7,960 nucleotides of DNA from Candidatus Sigynarchaeota archaeon. Lineage in GTDB: Archaea > Asgardarchaeota > Jordarchaeia > Jordarchaeales > Jordarchaeaceae. Where the stretch lies: positions 1-7,960 of the forward strand of contig JAUQYY010000146.1 in assembly GCA_030587505.1 (NCBI GenBank). Reading direction: 5' to 3'. The translations under genes were made by a program, and so were the position numbers. The notes beneath the pieces were generated by a model, which ran no database searches, was not told the DNA's origin, and saw nothing but the letters and a program-made list of their open reading frames with translations. This document shows positions 1 through 5,947 of this stretch, piece by piece. Positions within the stretch are counted from its first letter, which is position 1, and each line of letters begins with the position of its first letter.

Positions 1-1139
1 TCCACCACCTTGACCATGGTGTCCGGCAGGGGGATGCCCACTGAGCCCACCTTTCTCACTCCTTCGAGCGGGTTTGCTGTGAGTACCGGGCTGGCTTCGG
101 TCATTCCCCAGACTTCGAGCACCACCCCCTCGGTTTTGCTGTTGTACTCGTTTATGATTTCTGGGGCGAACGGGGCGGCTCCGCTTATGAACATTCTCGC
201 CTTTCTTATGGCTGATTCTTGGAACCTTGGGTGTCTCAGGAGCATAATGTAGATGGTTGGAACGTTGCACAGGACTGAGGGGTGATACTCGTCGATGAGA
301 TTGAACGTGGTTTCAATGTCCCGTGGATTGGCTATTAGGATCTGGGCTGCTGCCACGGCTACGCACAGTATGTTAAACTCTAGGCCGGCTAGGTGGAAGA
401 ACGGGAACGATGAGCAGACCACCTCTTTCCCTCTCTCCAGCCTTACCCACTTTTCGAGCTGAGTCGTGTTTGCTACGGTGTTTGCGTGGGTTAGTATCGT
501 CCCCTTGGGTAGACCGGTTGTGCCTGCGGTGTACTGAAGCAGGGCCCAGTCTTCCTTCGGATTTATTTCTACCTCTGGGGGGTTTGGTTCGTGTTTGAGC
601 ATGTCGAGAAACTGCGTGGCTCCCTCAACCTCCTGGGGTGTGGGTAGGGGTCCCTCCTGCGGGAAGTCGCCAAGCCCGGTGACTATAACGTTCCTGAGGC
701 TTGTTTCCTCCTTTATTTCTTGAACGCGAGGTAGGAAAAGGTCTAGTGCAACTATTGTTTCGGCATCGGAATCGTTTAATATATACTTTAGCTCCCTCGG
801 TGTGAAAAGGGGATTTATGCCGGTTGGCACAGCTCCGATTTTCAGGGCTCCGTAGAAAGCTATAAGGTACTGGGGCATATTGAGGCAGAGAATGCCAACC
901 CTGTCACCCTTCCCGACCCCCAGGTCTGCAAGGGCGGCTGCGAACCTTGTTACGTAATCGCCGAATTCGCTGAATGTTATTTTCCTTTTTCCATGGTATA
1001 TAGCTGGGCTTTCGGGAAAGTCTCTTACTGAGGCTTCGACGAAGTCGGACACCGATACGGCCGAGTACTCAAGGCTCTCGGGGACAAAAGAATCAAAGTG
1101 TTTAAGCCACGGCTTTTTCTCATAAATGCTTTCAGGCAT
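1..1139 (-). CDS. AMP-forming acyl-CoA synthetase (FadD-like), 3' end cut off by window edge
   Basis: Member of the ANL adenylating family: activates a carboxylic acid with ATP to an acyl-AMP and transfers it to CoA. The frame is open from the ATG at 1139 to the window edge, about 379 residues of a family that usually runs 500-560, so the C-terminal subdomain is missing. The start MPESIYEKKPWLKHFDSFVP is typical of FadD-like ligases. The P-loop motif YTAGTTGLPKG lies at residues 203-213, an FPFFHLAG segment follows, and the adenylate-binding motif WGMTEA is at 344-349. The start is fixed by a strong GGAGGAG five bases upstream. No signal peptide or membrane segment is seen; a cytosolic protein is expected. 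It is divergent from the radical SAM gene. Family assignment is firm. Chain length and substrate (fatty, aryl or short branched acid) cannot be read from the sequence. Confidence 0.93.
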   Translation of the reverse strand, partial: MPESIYEKKPWLKHFDSFVPESLEYSAVSVSDFVEASVRDFPESPAIYHGKRKITFSEFGDYVTRFAAALADLGVGKGDRVGILCLNMPQYLIAFYGALKIGAVPTGINPLFTPRELKYILNDSDAETIVALDLFLPRVQEIKEETSLRNVIVTGLGDFPQEGPLPTPQEVEGATQFLDMLKHEPNPPEVEINPKEDWALLQYTAGTTGLPKGTILTHANTVANTTQLEKWVRLERGKEVVCSSFPFFHLAGLEFNILCVAVAAAQILIANPRDIETTFNLIDEYHPSVLCNVPTIYIMLLRHPRFQESAIRKARMFISGAAPFAPEIINEYNSKTEGVVLEVWGMTEASPVLTANPLEGVRKVGSVGIPLPDTMVKVV

Positions 1140-1143
1140 TGCG

Positions 1144-1195
1144 TCTCCTCCATACTTTTTTATAGTAAATATCATTTATTTTTATTAAAAGTGTT
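1144..1195 (-). promoter_or_regulatory. Promoter region and Shine-Dalgarno site of the acyl-CoA synthetase
   Basis: Read on the minus strand, an A/T-rich block with TATA-like elements (CTTTTAATAAAA near 1180-1192 and ACTATAAAAA near 1157-1166) precedes GGAGGAG at 1145-1151 and the ATG at 1139. The distal box would place transcription start roughly 15-20 bases before the ATG, giving a short leader. Which of the two boxes is used is a guess. Confidence 0.5.
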
Positions 1196-1280
1196 CTTTA
1201 TTTTCAGCCTTCTACCCATTAAGGTGTAGTTGGGATGTTGGCGGCTTCCATTCCTCCTACCTTTGCGGCTACGCTAAAGA

Positions 1281-1288
1281 TTTAATAA
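1281..1288 (+). promoter_or_regulatory. TATA-like box for the radical SAM gene (possibly leaderless)
   Basis: TTTAATAA sits inside AGATT-TAAT-AATCT, a 5-base inverted repeat. In archaea transcription starts about 22-27 bases downstream of the box centre, here about 1307-1311. That is at or just before the GTG at 1312 and about 10 bases before the ATG at 1321. No Shine-Dalgarno sequence is visible before either codon, so a leaderless or nearly leaderless mRNA is likely. Confidence 0.5.
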
Positions 1289-1311
1289 TCTAGGTTCACT
1301 AGTGATGTACG

Positions 1312-2214
1312 GTGATTCACATGGGTTTTGAGTTTCCTCCTTACAGGCCGCCGTCTGAGGCTTACAGTATGCTTATCAGGGTGACCAGAAACTGTCCCTG
1401 GAACAAGTGCGCATTCTGCAACATGTATAAAGGTCAAAGGTTCTCTAGGCGACCTCTGGAGGACGTGAAGAGGGACATATCCATGGCCGCTGATGTTTAC
1501 GGGGAGAGACCCACAATGTTCTGGGGTGACAGTAATTCTATTATACTGAAAACCGAGGAGTTGGAAGAGCTTCTGAACCACACATACAAGGTTTATCCGA
1601 ACCTGAAGAGGGTGACCAGCTACGCCCGTGCGAAAACCATTATCCGCACGAAAACCGTCCAGGAACTCAAAAGGCTGCATGAAGCTGGACTCACAAGGCT
1701 TCACGTTGGCCTAGAAACCGGGGACGATTGGCTTCTGAGGTTCATAAACAAGGGTGCAACAGCCGAGGAGATGGTTAAAGCGGGGAGAATGGTGGTTGAA
1801 TCCGGAATCGAGCTCAGCGAGTACGTTATCCTAGGCCTGGGAGGAGTCGAGAGAAGCGAGACACACGCCAAGGAAACCGCAAAAGTGTTGAACCAGATAG
1901 ACCCCGCCTTCATTCGTGTACGCACCCTCGTGCCTATACCCACAACCCCACTGTACGAGGTTTTCGAGAAGGGTCTCCTTCACCTGTGCTCACCTCTGGA
2001 TGTTCTTAAAGAAACCAGATCGCTGATCGCCGAGCTAGAGGTTAACAGCGAATTCCTTAGCGACCACGTTTCAAACTACCTGCCAGTTAACGGAAAACTA
2101 CCCGAAGACAAGGACGACCTGTTAGAGTACCTGGACTCCAACATCGAACTCCTAGAGGTTGACCCAGAAACAGGGATGAAGCTTCTCCAACCGGAATATC
2201 TCAGACGATTGTAA
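1312..2214 (+). CDS. Radical SAM protein with CX4CX2C cluster, function unknown
   Basis: Predicted [4Fe-4S]/S-adenosylmethionine enzyme of the COG1032/Elp3-like core type, 300 residues, essentially a single catalytic barrel with no B12-binding domain. The cluster motif is CPWNKCAFC with C28, C33 and C36, giving CX4CX2C, one residue longer than the canonical CX3CX2C. WGDSNS at 71-76 occupies the strand where SAM-contacting glycine motifs lie, GLETGDD is at 133-139, and ILGLGG at 173-178 is a late barrel strand. The tail SDHVSNYLPVNGKLPEDK at 250-267 is a family-like signature. The start is uncertain: GTG at 1312, or ATG at 1321, which would remove three residues. The gene stands alone, divergent from the acyl-CoA synthetase and convergent with the HAD gene, so context does not suggest a substrate. 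Radical SAM assignment is firm; the reaction is unknown. Confidence 0.9.
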   Translation: MIHMGFEFPPYRPPSEAYSMLIRVTRNCPWNKCAFCNMYKGQRFSRRPLEDVKRDISMAADVYGERPTMFWGDSNSIILKTEELEELLNHTYKVYPNLKRVTSYARAKTIIRTKTVQELKRLHEAGLTRLHVGLETGDDWLLRFINKGATAEEMVKAGRMVVESGIELSEYVILGLGGVERSETHAKETAKVLNQIDPAFIRVRTLVPIPTTPLYEVFEKGLLHLCSPLDVLKETRSLIAELEVNSEFLSDHVSNYLPVNGKLPEDKDDLLEYLDSNIELLEVDPETGMKLLQPEYLRRL

Positions 2215-2227
2215 GGGCAACACAAAC

Positions 2228-2238
2228 ATATTTTTTTG
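2228..2238 (+). terminator. T-tract terminator after the radical SAM gene
   Basis: Seven consecutive T (2231-2237) begin 17 bases after the stop codon, in the 32-base gap between two convergent genes. Archaeal transcription commonly ends at such tracts without a hairpin. On the minus strand the same run is poly-A and would not terminate the opposing HAD transcript. Confidence 0.55.
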
Positions 2239-2246
2239 AAGCGGAT

Positions 2247-2882
2247 TTAGGCGTCCTCTTCAACTATTTTGGGGATTTCTCTCAGATCATCTATAACCAG
2301 ATCAGCACTCCGCACGAGTTCTTCCGCTGGCTTGTAGGCGATGCCCAAACCGGCAGCCGACAGGAAGGACTTGTCGAATCTGCTGTCCCCCACAGCTATA
2401 CATTCCTCCGGTTTGAAGCCGTGAAGCAGTGCAACACTCTCAAGAGCTTTCTCCTTTCTTAGGAGTTCCACTCTCAGAATTCCTTCACCTGTCAGGTAGC
2501 CGTTCTCGTCTACCTCCAGGCCGTTCGCAAGAACACACCTTACGCCCAGCTTATCCCCAAGGTCTCTGGCTCTGATGTCAATGCCAGCCGACACGATGCA
2601 AATCTCCAGCCCAATCTCCCTCAACCTTTCTACAACATACTCGGTGTGCGGCTGCAACTCGTACCGGAGGAGAACCCGCTTAACCTCGTCCACGTGTGGC
2701 GGTGGCTGCCAGAGCCTAATGTCCCTCCTCATAAACTCTGCATAATCAATTTTCCCATCGAGATAGTCCCTCAGGTTTGTCTGGTTTTCTACACCGAAGT
2801 GCCTGTGGAGCGCCTGCCAACTGTTGGCTCCGCGGATGAGCGTCCCATCCATGTCAAAGACAACCAGGCGGTATCTCCCCAT
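2247..2882 (-). CDS. HAD-superfamily phosphatase, SerB-like
   Basis: Hydrolase of the haloacid dehalogenase fold, 211 residues, probably removing phosphate from a small metabolite. Motif I is DMDGT with nucleophile D10 and acid/base D12; motif II is S98 in CIVSAG; motif III is probably K145 in RKEKAL; motif IV is GDSRFD with D166 and D170. The cap between residues 15 and 80 is short and helical, as in the phosphoserine phosphatase branch. The segment after motif I (RGANSW) lacks the acidic residue expected of true SerB, so phosphoserine is not assured. The chosen ATG at 2882 has GGTGGGGAGG just upstream and puts motif I at the usual distance from the N-terminus. An in-frame ATG at 2930, preceded by AGGAG, would add 16 residues. 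It follows the aminotransferase by 71 bases (23 if 2930 is used) and is probably cotranscribed with it. Confidence 0.88.
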   Translation of the reverse strand: MGRYRLVVFDMDGTLIRGANSWQALHRHFGVENQTNLRDYLDGKIDYAEFMRRDIRLWQPPPHVDEVKRVLLRYELQPHTEYVVERLREIGLEICIVSAGIDIRARDLGDKLGVRCVLANGLEVDENGYLTGEGILRVELLRKEKALESVALLHGFKPEECIAVGDSRFDKSFLSAAGLGIAYKPAEELVRSADLVIDDLREIPKIVEEDA

Positions 2883-2953
2883 CGCCTCCCCACCAGCATA
2901 ATAGTTCGTGGATTCCTTCACCCGCCCCATTTTTCTCCTGTGGGTTGTCTCAC

Positions 2954-4282
2954 TTAGACTCTCAGGGATTCGTCGAGAATGTCTAGGCCAGTGTTTAGGA
3001 GTTCTTCTTCGATGGTGAGTGGCACCAAGATTCGGATGACGTTGTCGTAGACGCCGCATCTCAGTGTGAGCAGTCCCTTCTTAAGGCAGCCTTCGACAAT
3101 CTTTTTTGTTTCCTCGTCTGCGGGCTCTTTGGTTTTCCTATCCCTAACCAGCTCTATGGCTGCCATGGGTCCTTTTCCTCTAACGTCACCTATGATTTCG
3201 TGCTTCTCCTGCATCTCCCGCAGCCTATGCTGAATGATTTCCCCTATTTTTTGGGCGTTGTCTAGACTGTTCTGGATGATTTCGATTGTTTTGAGCGCCG
3301 CGGCGCACGATACCGGGTTTCCCCCGAAGGTGGTTCCCAAGCCCCCCTTGTGGGGTGCGTCCATTATCTCGGATTTGCCTATTACAGCGCTGATCGGGAA
3401 GCCCGAGGCGATCGATTTCGCCACGGTGATGATGTCTGGTTCCACCCCGTAGTTCTCAATGCAGAACATTTTTCCCGTTCTTCCCATTCCCGCCTGAACC
3501 TCGTCGTCTATTAGCACTATTCCGTACCTGTCGCATATCCTTCGGAGCCTTTGGAACCAGTCGTCCGGAGGAACTATGAATCCTCCCTCTCCCTGGATGG
3601 GTTCGGCTATTATGGCCGCTGTCTCTTCCGGGGCGTAGCGTACCTTGAATCCCTCCTCGATTGCCTGGAGGCACCTCAGGCTGCAGTCTGGGTACTCTAA
3701 TCCGTAGCGGCAGCGGTAGCAGTAAGCGTAGGGGTACCTGTCTAGGTTGTGGATGTAGGCGCCGAAACCGAACTTGTAGGGTTTAACCTTACTGGTGAGA
3801 GCCATGCCTAGGCGTGTTCTTCCGTGGAACGCGTACTCAAAGGCTATGATTACTGGTCTCTGTGTGTAGTACATGGCAATCTTAACCGCGTTCTCCACCG
3901 CTTCAACTCCGCTGTTAACCAGTAGGACCTTCTTATCAAAAGACCCGGGGGTGATTTCGCATAGCTTCTCAGCCACCCTCACATATCCCTCGTAGGGCAT
4001 AACCTGATAACAGGTGTGCACGAGCTTTTCGGCCTGCTCTTTTGCAGCCTGAACTACCTCCGGGGGGCAGTGGCCAGCGTTGATGGTTCCTATACCCCCC
4101 GCGAAGTCCACGTAGACGTTGCCGTCCACATCCTTCAAAATGGCACCCTTCGCCTCCTCAACAAAAACACTGTTGTCCATCCCCAAGCCCTGAACAATAT
4201 ATTTCTCGTGAAGTTTCCACAATTCTCTCGATCTGGGTCCCGGGATTTCCGTAACTATTTTTGGCTTGTCAAACTGTTCCAT
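2954..4282 (-). CDS. Class III PLP aminotransferase (GABA-aminotransferase-like) with four-cysteine insert
   Basis: Pyridoxal-phosphate enzyme of the 4-aminobutyrate/ornithine aminotransferase fold, 442 residues, the normal family length. Visible landmarks are NSGVEAVENAVK (123-134) and FHG (152-154) at the cofactor site, EPIQGEGG (227-234), D260 in DDEVQAGMGRTG pairing with the pyridine nitrogen, the Schiff-base lysine K289 in TVAKS, and GTTFGGNP (316-323). Residues 188-204 carry C188, C191, C200 and C204, spaced CX2C-X8-CX3C, an insert I associate with archaeal members such as those of Thermococcales. Several of those relatives are known amino-acid racemases rather than aminotransferases, so either activity is possible. 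The start is ATG 4282, preceded by GGTGAAAGG; an ATG at 4330 would add 16 residues but has no comparable site. First gene of a probable operon with the HAD phosphatase. Confidence 0.93.
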   Translation of the reverse strand: MEQFDKPKIVTEIPGPRSRELWKLHEKYIVQGLGMDNSVFVEEAKGAILKDVDGNVYVDFAGGIGTINAGHCPPEVVQAAKEQAEKLVHTCYQVMPYEGYVRVAEKLCEITPGSFDKKVLLVNSGVEAVENAVKIAMYYTQRPVIIAFEYAFHGRTRLGMALTSKVKPYKFGFGAYIHNLDRYPYAYCYRCRYGLEYPDCSLRCLQAIEEGFKVRYAPEETAAIIAEPIQGEGGFIVPPDDWFQRLRRICDRYGIVLIDDEVQAGMGRTGKMFCIENYGVEPDIITVAKSIASGFPISAVIGKSEIMDAPHKGGLGTTFGGNPVSCAAALKTIEIIQNSLDNAQKIGEIIQHRLREMQEKHEIIGDVRGKGPMAAIELVRDRKTKEPADEETKKIVEGCLKKGLLTLRCGVYDNVIRILVPLTIEEELLNTGLDILDESLRV

Positions 4283-4388
4283 CCTTTCACCAACCTGTTT
4301 TATGTACAAACCATCCCAACCATACAGCAAAAATCGTGACGGTTTTCAGTGATGTAACGATTCTCTGCTTTATCTTTCACCCTTTACT

Positions 4389-4435
4389 TTTATTTACTTT
4401 TGTGTGCTTCTGTTTACACCGTGTGGTGAGTTAAA
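4389..4435 (+). promoter_or_regulatory. Probable promoter and Shine-Dalgarno site of the 175-residue protein gene
   Basis: An A/T-rich stretch (TTTTATTTACTTTT, 4388-4401) lies about 40 bases before the ATG at 4436. GGTGAG at 4425-4430, five bases upstream of the ATG, fits a ribosome binding site. The same A/T block read in reverse (AAAGTAAATAAAAG) could also serve the divergent aminotransferase, which would then have a leader of some 80 bases. No clear consensus TATA box is present for either gene. Confidence 0.4.
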
Positions 4436-4963
4436 ATGAACGAGCAGGACAGAAGCTGGCTGAAAAGCCTTCCCCAAGAAAAACTGGTTGATTTTCTCTC
4501 CTACCAGATTAGGAACATTTGGAGAGTTGACGGCCTCTACTTTCTGGGCATAGAGAAGGAGTTCGGCACGGACGCCGCCACAAACATCGACACGAACTGC
4601 TGGGCCACACTGGCGAAAATCGAGGCGAGAGACCTTAGAGAGATTTTGGGCCTTAAAAGCAGCGATCTGGAGTCCTTCATGGTGGCTCTCAGGGCTACGA
4701 GCTGGGCCCTCTACCAAGAAGCGAAAGAATGGGAAGTCACACCAAGAAGGGCAACACTAAAGATAACAAGTTGCCGCACTCAAAAAGCTAGAATAAAGAA
4801 GGGTCTCAGCGAGTTTCCCTGTAAGAGAGTAAGATGGACCTATCTGAAAGAGTTTGCAAAGGCGTTCAACCCAGAAATAGAAGTAGACTGTGTCCTGTGC
4901 CCACCAGACGAACACGGTGAAAACCTATGGTGTGAGTGGGAATTCGTGTTAAAAACAGAGTAA
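4436..4963 (+). CDS. Uncharacterised cytosolic protein, DUF6125-like
   Basis: A 175-residue protein that I recognise only at family level: the N-terminal NIWRVDGLYFLGIEKEFG (27-44) and the C-terminal CPPDEHGENLWCEWEF (155-170) recall archaeal/bacterial proteins labelled DUF6125, related to the L-2-amino-thiazoline-4-carboxylate hydrolase-like group. That recollection is tentative. Six cysteines are present (C55, C113, C129, C152, C155, C166). C113, C129 and the C-terminal trio, together with H160, could form a redox or metal site. The N-terminal half is predicted helical; no signal peptide or membrane segment is seen. The ATG has GGTGAG five bases upstream. It is divergent from the aminotransferase and convergent with the Zn-ribbon gene, so probably a single-gene transcript. 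No function can be assigned. Confidence 0.85.
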   Translation: MNEQDRSWLKSLPQEKLVDFLSYQIRNIWRVDGLYFLGIEKEFGTDAATNIDTNCWATLAKIEARDLREILGLKSSDLESFMVALRATSWALYQEAKEWEVTPRRATLKITSCRTQKARIKKGLSEFPCKRVRWTYLKEFAKAFNPEIEVDCVLCPPDEHGENLWCEWEFVLKTE

Positions 4964-5060
4964 AACCCGTTCGCATGTGTCGAAGAGAAATTTCGGAGTG
5001 ACCCCTCAAGACGGTGAACCAAGGGAGTAGTGCTGTCTCTGCTGGTCGTGGGTAGGTGCG

Positions 5061-5068
5061 AAAGAAAA
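5061..5068 (-). terminator. Weak T-rich end downstream of the Zn-ribbon gene
   Basis: On the minus strand the stop codon TAG is followed at once by TTTTCTTTC, the only T-rich run in the 105-base convergent gap 4964-5068. It may end the Zn-ribbon transcript. The gap contains no credible gene; the opposing plus-strand gene has no evident T-tract there. Confidence 0.3.
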
Positions 5069-5488
5069 CTAGTCGGTCATGGCTATTGTTAGGAGTAAGC
5101 CGCAGCGGCTGCACTTCCCCACGACTACACCCTCATCGAAGAAGCATGGTTTGCCTTCCCAGACTTCTATCCTGTCGCAGCTTGCAACATAGAAGGTGTG
5201 GTTATCACACTTGCACCTGTACTGCTCCCTGTAAACGAGTTTGCCACCCTCTTCTGTGATGGAGAGATACTCCTTCTCTTTTCCGCAGACAGAACACCGA
5301 AGCCGGATTACCCCGTAGAAATCCACCGGCGAGTCCCCGTTCCAGTGTTCAAGGATAACCTCAAAAGGAACAATCCCGCACTTCTCGCAGTTAGCCTCCG
5401 CGTATATGTGGACATCATCCGGGTAGTTATCAGCTCCGATCTTCTCCTTCGCAAACGTTTCCAAATCAGGCAAACTCGACTTCGCCAT
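5069..5488 (-). CDS. Cysteine-rich Zn-ribbon-type protein, function unknown
   Basis: Small cytosolic protein of 139 residues with ten cysteines, probably binding two metal ions, most likely zinc. The pairs are CX2C at C34/C37 (CEKCG), C65/C68 (CSVCG) and C126/C129 (CSRCG), plus a central group C92, C94, H97, C104 and C115. Two CX2CG knuckles usually make one zinc ribbon, so C34/C37 with C65/C68 is a plausible first site and C126/C129 with the central group a second. The acidic N-terminal 30 residues carry no cysteine. The start is ATG 5488, where AGGTGG lies six bases upstream; a GTG at 5497 is in frame but would overlap that site. The gene stands alone with a long upstream region. No DNA-binding helix or enzymatic motif is recognisable. 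It could be a regulator, an RNA- or ribosome-associated factor or a subunit of a larger complex; none of these is supported directly. Confidence 0.82.
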   Translation of the reverse strand: MAKSSLPDLETFAKEKIGADNYPDDVHIYAEANCEKCGIVPFEVILEHWNGDSPVDFYGVIRLRCSVCGKEKEYLSITEEGGKLVYREQYRCKCDNHTFYVASCDRIEVWEGKPCFFDEGVVVGKCSRCGLLLTIAMTD

Positions 5489-5507
5489 TCCAACCACCTT
5501 TCAATCC

Positions 5508-5582
5508 GTGGTTAGCGTGCTTACCGGTTCAGCTCGGCTCGGTTCCGTGACAGAAACCGCGCCGGAAAACCTGCTAACCATG
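5508..5582 (-). other. Candidate folded leader RNA upstream of the Zn-ribbon gene
   Basis: TGGTTAGC at 5509-5516 is an exact inverted partner of GCTAACCA at 5573-5580, an 8-pair stem enclosing 56 bases. Inside it, read on the minus strand, CGGTTTC/GGAACCG (5540-5559) makes a 7-pair hairpin with a 6-base loop and one G-U pair; that pair becomes an A-C mismatch on the plus strand, favouring a minus-strand RNA. A CCGG/CCGG pairing (5524-5527 with 5562-5565) could bridge the two. The element ends about 20 bases before the gene's ATG and lies downstream of its likely promoter. It does not fit a tRNA: no T-arm consensus is present. Riboswitch, protein-binding leader or chance are all open. Confidence 0.4.
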
Positions 5583-5628
5583 TCACCGCACCGCCGGCGT
5601 TTCGGTTCATTTTCAACTACAGTTTTAA

Positions 5629-5656
5629 CTATTTATTCAAGCATTTGGTATATTAG
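5629..5656 (-). promoter_or_regulatory. Probable promoter of the Zn-ribbon gene
   Basis: On the minus strand two TATA-like boxes occur, CTAATATACC (5647-5656) and GAATAAATAG (5629-5638). Transcription would start near 5624 or 5608, giving a leader of roughly 120-135 bases before the ATG at 5488. That is long for an archaeal mRNA and includes the whole foldable element. Confidence 0.45.
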
Positions 5657-5880
5657 CCTTTCGCCACAACTATAAGCGCAGAAACAGAACGAAGGACTCG
5701 TGTGTGTGGAGTAAAAGAGATTCAAACCAATACGACTTCACCTGCGGGTTGCCGGGTATGTTGTATCCATTGATTCTGCGATTATGTTGGTCTATGTTAT
5801 AGAGTTTCCCCACTCCTTATCTACTTTTCTATATGTGTAAACGCTCCACTCCGCTTAAGTCTTCATCCCTCTCGTTGACG
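5657..5880. other. Gene-free AT-rich spacer
   Basis: This is the middle of a gene-free stretch of about 460 bases (5489-5947). Only very short frames exist, none with a ribosome binding site. A TATA-like ACTATAAG at 5669-5676 (plus strand) has no gene close behind it; it could give a small RNA or a very long leader for the oxidoreductase. No tRNA, box C/D guide RNA motif or tandem repeat was seen. Confidence 0.4.
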
Positions 5881-5896
5881 GAAACATATAAGTTTC
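5881..5896 (+). promoter_or_regulatory. TATA box of the oxidoreductase gene within an inverted repeat
   Basis: GAAAC-ATATAA-GTTTC: the TATA core lies exactly between two 5-base inverted arms. Expected transcription start is near 5910-5915, leaving a leader of about 35 bases. The symmetrical arms could be a repressor operator that blocks TBP binding, but arms this short may be coincidence. Confidence 0.5.
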
Positions 5897-5936
5897 GTTG
5901 CCCCTTACTTGAATTAGAATGCTTGAACTTTTTTAA

Positions 5937-5942
5937 GAGGTG
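5937..5942 (+). promoter_or_regulatory. Shine-Dalgarno site GAGGTG
   Basis: GAGGTG ends five bases before the ATG at 5948 and matches the archaeal 16S tail, fixing the start of the oxidoreductase. Confidence 0.7.
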
Positions 5943-5947
5943 TTTTT

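Noticed and set aside
10..598. Plus-strand frames of 80 and 62 residues
   Set aside because: They are antisense to well-conserved acyl-CoA synthetase sequence including both ATP/AMP motifs.
1210..1260. Minus-strand 10-codon frame starting at the ATG beside GGAGGA (MEAANIPTTP)
   Set aside because: The Shine-Dalgarno-like GGAGGA abuts the ATG with no spacing, the frame is tiny, and it lies upstream of the predicted start of the acyl-CoA synthetase transcript.
4970..5062. TTCGCA/TGCGAA inverted repeat in the convergent gap
   Set aside because: Only six bases separated by 81, expected by chance in a region of this size.
5509..5580. tRNA gene, suggested by a 7-8 base acceptor-like stem about 70 bases long
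   Set aside because: Neither strand has a T-arm (GGTTCRANNC) before the 3' strand of the stem, and no anticodon arm fits.
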